This document shows positions 58,441 through 64,000 of a DNA stretch of 64,000 nucleotides, in pieces. The first letter of the stretch is position 1, and every line of letters begins with the position of its first letter. The DNA comes from Pleurodeles waltl (Eukaryota; Chordata; Amphibia; Caudata; Salamandridae): contig NC_090437.1 in NCBI RefSeq assembly GCF_031143425.1, positions 1,177,292,863 to 1,177,356,862 of the forward strand, in the 5' to 3' direction. The notes beneath the pieces are model-generated. The model was not told the origin of the DNA and ran no database searches. It saw only the letters and a list, made by a program, of their open reading frames with translations. Both the position numbers and the translations under genes were made by a program.

Positions 58441-58950
58441 CTGGTTCTGAAGGGGCTCCATGCCCATTGCTCTGTCCTGGGGAGTGCAAGGCCACAGTCT
58501 CTCAGGTGGGTGAATTGCCCACTGGTTCTGGAGGTGGCAACATGCCCATTGCTCTGTCCTGGGCAGTGCAAGGCCACAGTCTCTCAGGTGGGTGACTTTC
58601 CTGCTGGTTCTGGAGGGGCCAACATGACCATTGCTCTGTCCTGGGGAGTGCAAGGCCACAGTCTCTCAGGTGGGTGAATTGCCCACTGGTTCTGGAGGTG
58701 GCAACATGCCCATTGCTCTGTCCTGGGCAGTGCAAGGCCACAGTCTCTCAGGTGGGTGACTTTCCCGCTGGTTCTGGAGGGGGCAACATGGCCATTGCTC
58801 TGTCCTGGGGAGTGCAAGGCCACAGTCTCTCAGGGGATGACTTGCCCACTGGTTCTGGAGGGGGCAACATGCCCATTGCTCTGTCCTGGGTAGTGCAAGG
58901 CCACAGTCTCTAAGGTGGCTGACTTGCCCACTATTTATGTAGGGGGCAGC
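58441..58950. repeat. 82-bp tandem repeat with 164-bp dimer pattern, about 6 copies
   Basis: CTGGTTCTG begins copies at 58441, 58522, 58604, 58686, 58768 and 58849 (81-82 bp apart). Alternate copies are more alike: those at 58522 and 58686 share GGTGGCAACATGCCC, while those at 58604 and 58768 share the GGTGACTTTCC lead. It is related to the E1 64-bp repeat and lies at the same place, 3' of Myb2. Confidence 0.9.
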
Positions 58951-58976
58951 TCGCACAGCAGCCCCTGAAGTGTGGC

Positions 58977-61567
58977 CTACATGGCGTCCGCTGGCTGTGA
59001 CGGCTGCAGTGTGGTGGTGGATGGAGGAGCCTCCTGGGCAGTCTCTGCACTTTCTGATGGCTGCAATTCATCAGCTGGCGGTGGGGGCCCAGTGACAGCT
59101 TGTGGTAGTGGAGGTGTCAACCTGACAGCATCCGCTGGAGTAGAGGGTTTTGTCTCATCCAGTACATGGGGTGTGGATCCCTTACCCTTCCTGGCAAGGG
59201 TGGATGGGCTCTTCCCCTTCTTGCCTGGTGGTGCAGGCTCCTTCCCATTCTTGCTTGGTGGTGCAGGCTCCTTCCCCTTCTTGCCTGGTGGTGCTGGCTC
59301 CTTCCCCTTTCCTGATGGAGATGTGGTATCCTTAACACTATCAGTAGGTGGTGCTACCACTGTCCCTGTGGACTGTTTGGCTGAGGTGCTGGGCTGTGTC
59401 CTTGGTACCCTGCTCATATTGGCAGGACAGGGGGGAGGGTTAGGGAAGAGGTCAAGTTGGGAAAGGAAAAGCTTTTTAGGGACGTTGGGGTGGGAGGAGG
59501 GAGGAGTAATGGGAGTGGAGTTTGAGGGGGTGGTTGTTGGAGGTGTATGTCTGCTGGACTTGGGTGCAGGTGCATGAGCTCTATGCTGATGTGAGGTGGA
59601 TGGTAGTTGGGTGTCTGAGTGCTTGAGTTTGTGTCCTTTGGGGGGGACAGACAGGGTGGAAGAGGACAGAGGGGACATGTGCATTTCAGATATGGAGGTG
59701 TCTGCCAGTGAGGTGTGTGTCCTGCTTGGTGTGGTGATGCTGGTAGTGAATGTTGATGTAGTGCATGCAGGTGTGAGTGTGGACATGACTGGAATGGAGG
59801 TGGTGGTGGAGGAGGAGGAGAGGGAGACAGTGGAGGCAGTGGATGTTGTCGTGTCTGCAACTGTATGGTGTTTGTGTGAGTGCTTGTGGGAGGAAGTGTG
59901 GTGTCTGTGTTTGCCTGTGACACTCTTGGGGTGTTGGCCTGTGTGCATGCTCATCTGTATGTGTGCCTGGGACAGGTTGGGATTAGGGAGAATGGGACTG
60001 GGAAGTGGGAGTTGGAGGTGGGATGGTAGAAACAAGGACAATGGCTGCCATTCGAGAGGAGGCCAAAGCCTGAATCGATCTCGGTTGGGCCGCCAGCCCA
60101 CTGTGGATTCCCTCCAGGAATTCATTGCATTGTTGCATCTGGGATGCTGAACCCTGGATTGCATTCACAATGGTTAACTGCCCTACAGAGATGGATCTCA
60201 GGAGGTCAATAGCCTCCTCACTCAGGGCAGCAGAGCTCACTGGGGCAGGGCCTGAGGTGCCCTGGGCAAAGGAGATGCCCACCCTCCTGGGTGAGCAGGT
60301 ACGGGAAACTTGCTGAGGGGCTGCTGGGAGGGCAGTGCTGGTATGGGGGGTGGCAGCTGTACCTGCAACTGGGGTGGTCACAGAGGTGTCCACCACCAGC
60401 AGGGAGCTCCCATCGGAGGAGGTATCTGAGTCTGTGTTGTCTCCTCCAGTCTCCGCCGTGGTGCTCCCCTCGCCCTCCGTCCCATTGGCTCCTCGGCATC
60501 GGTGGATTCTGCCTCCTGAGTCATGTGGGATACAGCTCCCTCTGTTTCCAGTGCCCCTGCTCCCATGCCAGATAATGCTAATGCACACAAGGGCAGGATG
60601 ACAAAACAAGAAAGGGAGAGAGAGACAAAGGATACACTGGGTCAATGACTGCACCAACACCACAGTTAGCATACACATCACCGTCACACACAGGGAACAG
60701 GCTTCAGCACTATGCATTACACTACCAGGGATATGGCTAGTCACTAAGGCAAGATGAGGACCACACACCGCCAACTGCAGCACTCCTGGGACCCACAATG
60801 CCCTGCCTGAAATGGACTGCTAACAAGCTATGTAACCTGTATTTGCCATACATCCATTACCCTTTCCATGACCCACGCTGCAATGTCTGGCCTCTCCTTA
60901 GGTGCATCCACTAAACACATCCACCACCCGGATACCACACCACCAGCAAAATTATGTATTGTACCCACCGTACTCACCCCTTTGTGGCTGGTGTTATGCC
61001 CTCAAGCGACCATCCAGCTCAGGGTAGGCCAACACCAGTATGCGGGCCATCAGCTCAGGGGGGTCAGGGTCCGACGGGCACCCCTTCCTCATTGGGAGGC
61101 CATCCCCAGATGGGCCTCCGCGGTCTTCTGTGCCCAGCATCTCAGGTCCTCCCGCCGTTTCCGACAGTGGGTGGTCCGCCTGCCATAGACCCCTAGGGTT
61201 GGCACGCCATAATCCCTTCTTTTGATGGGCGCTGACCTGCAGAGGCAATACAGACAGGAGAACACCATTAAACAAACAGTCCAGCCTGTCACACAAATGG
61301 CCCACCATACCCATTTCCATCACCATTGCCATACACATAGCCCAGTGCACAACATGTACACCGCTCACAGACAATCCCCCCACCCAACCCACCCTTGCAC
61401 AATGCTTACACACACATCTCCATGCATCCTTGACACATGCATTGTGGCCAAAGTGTACTCAACTGTTGGTCTGGAGGCCCATACAGTTGTCAAATTCGGT
61501 GTCCACCAGTCGTTCCAATTCCTCCGAAGTGAAGGCAGGGTCTCTTTCCCCGGTTTCACTGGCCATG
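58977..61567 (-). pseudogene. Myb/SANT-like gene Myb2 of E3, multiply damaged
   Basis: On the minus strand exon 1 begins at 61567 (GERDPAFTSEELERLVD) but its tail is shortened, and the donor is TTGAGT instead of GTGAGT. Exon 2 (61236-60978) is 259 nt instead of 271, a deletion that shifts the Myb domain out of frame. Exon 3 starts at 60577 after GCATTAG and carries the acidic and helical parts (EEAIDLLRSISVGQ). It shifts frame near 59985, then continues to the stop at 58977 with SHKHSHKHH, KKLFLSQLDLF, a 10-residue Lys/Pro repeat and a Pro-rich end. The tail frame of 395 codons is surprisingly open for a pseudogene. Confidence 0.65.
59191..59310 (-). repeat. 30-bp in-frame repeat in the E3 Myb2 tail
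   Basis: TTGCCTGGTGGTGCAGGCTC-type units begin at 59221, 59251 and 59281 with partial copies on either side. On the coding strand they read KGKEPAPPGK, ten residues per unit, three to four times. Confidence 0.9.
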
Positions 61568-62011
61568 GTAGGTTCCAGACACAGGTCACAGCAGCATGCA
61601 GTGTAGGTCTTCTCCTATTGAAGGTCAGGAAACAAGTGAGGATTGAGATAGAAAATGGCGGTCACATCGTGGCGGTGTACACCGTCACTTCAGGCGTAGA
61701 CCCCCATTGGCCACTGTACTCCATAGAGCCCCATATTATCCAATGAGGAATTGCACGGCGGTGCAAGACCATCTTCTTCCATGATGCCCTACGTTGGCAG
61801 GGTTACCTCACTTCCACCTGTCACTACATACAGGACAGGCAGTTGCCATTTCCGGGGGGGGAACAGCCATATCGACAATTGCTGCATCACAGATTAGATT
61901 GCCACATACTTCGCCATTAACACTGTCCCAATACATAAGTGCACCATGTGGACTGTTGTTGTGGTTTTGTTGTTCCAATTGTGACAGCCTACTCACTCTT
62001 GTGTCACTTAG
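61568..62011 (-). promoter_or_regulatory. Region between Myb2 and the transposase body in E3
   Basis: Corresponds in position to 49360-49822 of E2. It keeps a GGCGGTGTACACCG-type motif (61670-61684) and ends in TCACTTAG, the transposase acceptor. Confidence 0.4.
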
Positions 62012-63134
62012 ATACCTATTGCTGCGGATGAATAGGAGGTGGAGACATACCCCCGTGTACAGACCCCTGGTGGACTTAGCTACACTGGAGGACAGGCACA
62101 TTATACTCACCTATAGACTGGACAGGGACACAATCACAGAGCTGTGTGCCCAGTTAGAGCCAGACCTGATCTCATCTATCCGTCATCCGACTGGGATCCC
62201 CCCTCTTGTGCAAGTGTTATCAGTGCTCCATTTTCTGGCGACAGGTTCTTTCCAAGTGACAGTGGGCTTGGCAGCAGAAATGTCACAGCCAATGTTCTCA
62301 ATCGTGCTGGCAAGAGTGTTGCCTGCTCTTATAAAACACATGTGAAGCCACATAGCTTTTCCCCATTTGGAAGATTTGGCCACTGTGAAGGCCGTATTCT
62401 ATGCAATGGGACATATCCCCAATATTATTGGGGCGATTGACGGGACACATATTGCGTTTGTCCCCCCTGACAGAATGAACAGGTGTATAGGAATCATAAG
62501 AGTTTCCACTCCATAACTGTGCAGATGGTGTGCCTCGTGGACCAGTACATCTCCCATATCAATGCTAAGTATCCTGGGTCGACGCATGATGCCTTTGTCC
62601 TGAGGAATGGCAGGATCCCAAATGTGATGGCCCAACAACAGAGGCACAGGGTGTGGCTCATAGGTGAGCCTTGGTCCCCACCCACTGTATGTTAGTGTAT
62701 GCCTCTGGTGTTAACCTCATATGATAGTGTGTGGATAGATTTTGTCCCTCAATACCTGCAGGTGACTCTGGCTACCCAAACCTATTGTGGCTGCTGACCC
62801 CTGTGAGTAAATCCAGGAAAGGGCTGAAGAACGTTACAATGAGACACATGAGCGAACCAGACAGGGCATCAAAAGAACCTTTGGCCTCCTGAAGGTCAGA
62901 TTCAGGTGCCTCCATCTGACAGGTAGATGCCTGTGCTACTCACCCTAGAAGGTCTTCCAGATAGTAGTGGCATGCTGCATGTTACACAACCTGGCCCTCA
63001 GGTGCCATGTACCTTTTCTGCAGGAGAAGGCGACTGGAGATGCTGCAGTAGACCCTGACGACAGTTTGGATGAAGAGGCTGAAGGTGAGGATGAGGACAA
63101 CAGAACATTAGTTATCCTTCAGTACTTCCAATGA
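62012..63134 (+). pseudogene. Harbinger transposase body of E3, inactivated
   Basis: From the acceptor at 62010-62011 the frame reads RRWRHTPVYRPLVDLATLED and continues to a TGA at 62343-62345. It then has GHIPN and the first catalytic Asp in IDGTHIAF (near 62440), a frameshift near 62480, and a recovered frame through STHDAFVLRNG and WLIG. A 98-bp GT-AG intron (62664-62761) follows. The second Asp is in GDSGYPN, then another frameshift occurs. The catalytic Glu position reads Lys (GIKRTFG versus IIERTFG in E2). A TAG near 62946 and the natural stop at 63134 (QYFQ) follow. It shows what E2 has lost around the first Asp. Confidence 0.75.
62664..62761 (+). other. Small intron in the E3 transposase
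   Basis: GTGAGC...CCTGCAG interrupts the codon for Gly just before the DSGYPN motif. E2 has no intron at this point (LIGDSGY is contiguous). Confidence 0.7.
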
Positions 63135-63615
63135 CACACAGGTGAGACATTGCAACTTCACATATCTATTACTATTGTTGTCGGTGGCTGTGGCATGATG
63201 GTATTAACTACTTTTTACCTCTCCTTACTGTCACCTATGGTTTATCATTTTACAGGTGTTGGTTCTATGACAACTGTGTACTGATGTGTTGACTATAGCC
63301 AGCTACAGGTCATTATTTCTATGCTCTCACAATGTACAGTTAATTTGCAATGGATGTAACTGTTTCCATAAATACACTTTTTCAACACTTGACATACAAT
63401 TATTCGAGTTGTGTTAAAGGGTGTATATTTTAGTGCTAACAAATTGAGGGAAAAGGGCAATGGAATGGGGTGATGATAGAGGAAAGTCCAGAGTATTGCT
63501 TCAGTCTGTTTGTAGCACAGGTGCAGTGTCCAAGTGGCCATAGGAAGGGGAGCAACGGCAGTTCAAGGTGGACAAGGTGACTGAGTGGGACACAAGGGGG
63601 AAAATCAGGAGAGTC
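63135..63615. other. Intergenic space between convergent transposase and Myb1 in E3
   Basis: 481 bp, comparable to 504 bp in E2. No open frame of note; AT-rich, likely holding both 3' ends. Confidence 0.4.
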
Positions 63616-64000
63616 TCATTTCCTGGCGAAGGTCTTCGCAAGTGTCTCTGGCTTCTGTCTGGGTCGCAGGGAACGTTTGCAGGGTGGTTCACCTTCTGCA
63701 GGCAAAGCGGTGCTGGTGGCCTGTGGGCCCTGTGACAGGGCCTCCTGTCCACTAGCGGCAGCGGAAGTGGAGGGATGGTCAATGGACTGGCTAGTGATAG
63801 GGGCCTGCTGGTGTGCTGTTGCCTCCCTCATGATGTTGCCCATGTTTTCCAGCACCACTGCTATGGAGAACAGGGGGGTGGTAATGGCCTGCAACTCCTC
63901 TATGATCCCCTGATACTGTCCCTGCTGCGGCCGCCTGTTCTCCTGCACATTGTCAAGGATCTGGCCCATCATGTCCTGGGAATGTTGGTAGGCTCCCTGG
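63616..64000 (-). CDS. Myb1 C-terminal part, copy E3 (partial)
   Basis: The minus strand is open from the window end to the stop at 63616. It matches the E2 Myb1 C-terminus: a helical region (IIEELQAITTPLFS versus FREELRNISSAMGT), then STSAAASGQEA and a basic end with PPCKRSLRPRQK, here longer by a KTFARK tail. The Myb domain should lie outside the window. Confidence 0.6.
   Translation of the reverse strand, partial: QGAYQHSQDMMGQILDNVQENRRPQQGQYQGIIEELQAITTPLFSIAVVLENMGNIMREATAHQQAPITSQSIDHPSTSAAASGQEALSQGPQATSTALPAEGEPPCKRSLRPRQKPETLAKTFARK

Larger units (their letters stand above)
57601..64000 (-). mobile_element. PIF/Harbinger transposon copy E3, inverted, cut by the window end
   Basis: It starts GGCCCTCATTACAACC after TAA, identical to the inward-read right end of E1. 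Reading the minus strand from the window end gives the same gene order as E2: Myb1 C-terminus (64000-63616), convergent transposase (+), Myb2 (61567-58977) and the terminal exons (58032-57905). All genes are damaged, so this is the oldest of the three copies or the one under least constraint. The Myb1 start and left terminus lie beyond the window. Confidence 0.8.

Overview
This window looks like repeat-dominated nuclear DNA from a vertebrate with a very large genome, most likely a newt-like salamander. The evidence is spliced genes with GT-AG introns, low gene density, and remnants of L1, DIRS, Ty3/gypsy, hAT-like and PIF/Harbinger elements packed into each other. The organism call is inference; I recognised no host gene, tRNA, rRNA or CRISPR array.

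The coding content is almost entirely three copies of one large PIF/Harbinger DNA transposon. E1 (1-4609) is the right part of a + oriented copy, E2 (45838 to about 54897) is a nearly complete + oriented copy, and E3 (57601 to beyond the window end) is an inverted copy. Read in the E2 orientation, each unit holds a first Myb/SANT-like gene (Myb1, +), a convergent transposase gene (-), and a second Myb/SANT-like gene (Myb2, +). Myb2 has a long Ser/Thr/Pro-rich tail and a copy-specific minisatellite at its 3' end. Short exons at the far right end (54746-54828 in E2, 4200-4282 in E1, 57936-58018 in E3) match one another in start, 83-nt length and reading phase. In E2 and E3 they join in phase to the acceptor in front of the transposase body. 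I therefore infer that the first exon of the transposase gene lies beyond Myb2, so that Myb2 sits on the opposite strand inside transposase intron 1. The sequence suggests this layout in all three copies, and it is the main candidate for an undescribed system here.

No copy appears able to move on its own. The E2 transposase lacks the first catalytic Asp through an in-frame deletion, and E2 has no recognisable right terminus. The E3 transposase has stops, frameshifts, a Glu-to-Lys change at the catalytic Glu and a mutated exon-1 donor. The transposase body of E1 lies outside the window. Myb2 is frameshifted in all copies, and E1 has the longest intact N-terminal reading frame.

Between E1 and E2, in order: a 924-bp Harbinger-type MITE (5454-6377); a DIRS remnant (about 6380-8180, -); an L1 in two oppositely oriented halves (about 9090-15060), with a 951-bp hAT-like element inside its reverse-transcriptase gene; fragments of an abundant 2-kb TG...CA repeat; a Ty3/gypsy element related to the sushi lineage (about 19000-23720, -); a possible further Harbinger Myb-gene fragment (24838-25832, -); AT-rich, largely unclassified DNA with tandem and palindromic repeats (26-40 kb); and a second gypsy remnant split by a complete 2.1-kb TG...CA element (40640-44500). 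E2 and E3 are separated by another 2-kb TG...CA element that carries a nested MITE.
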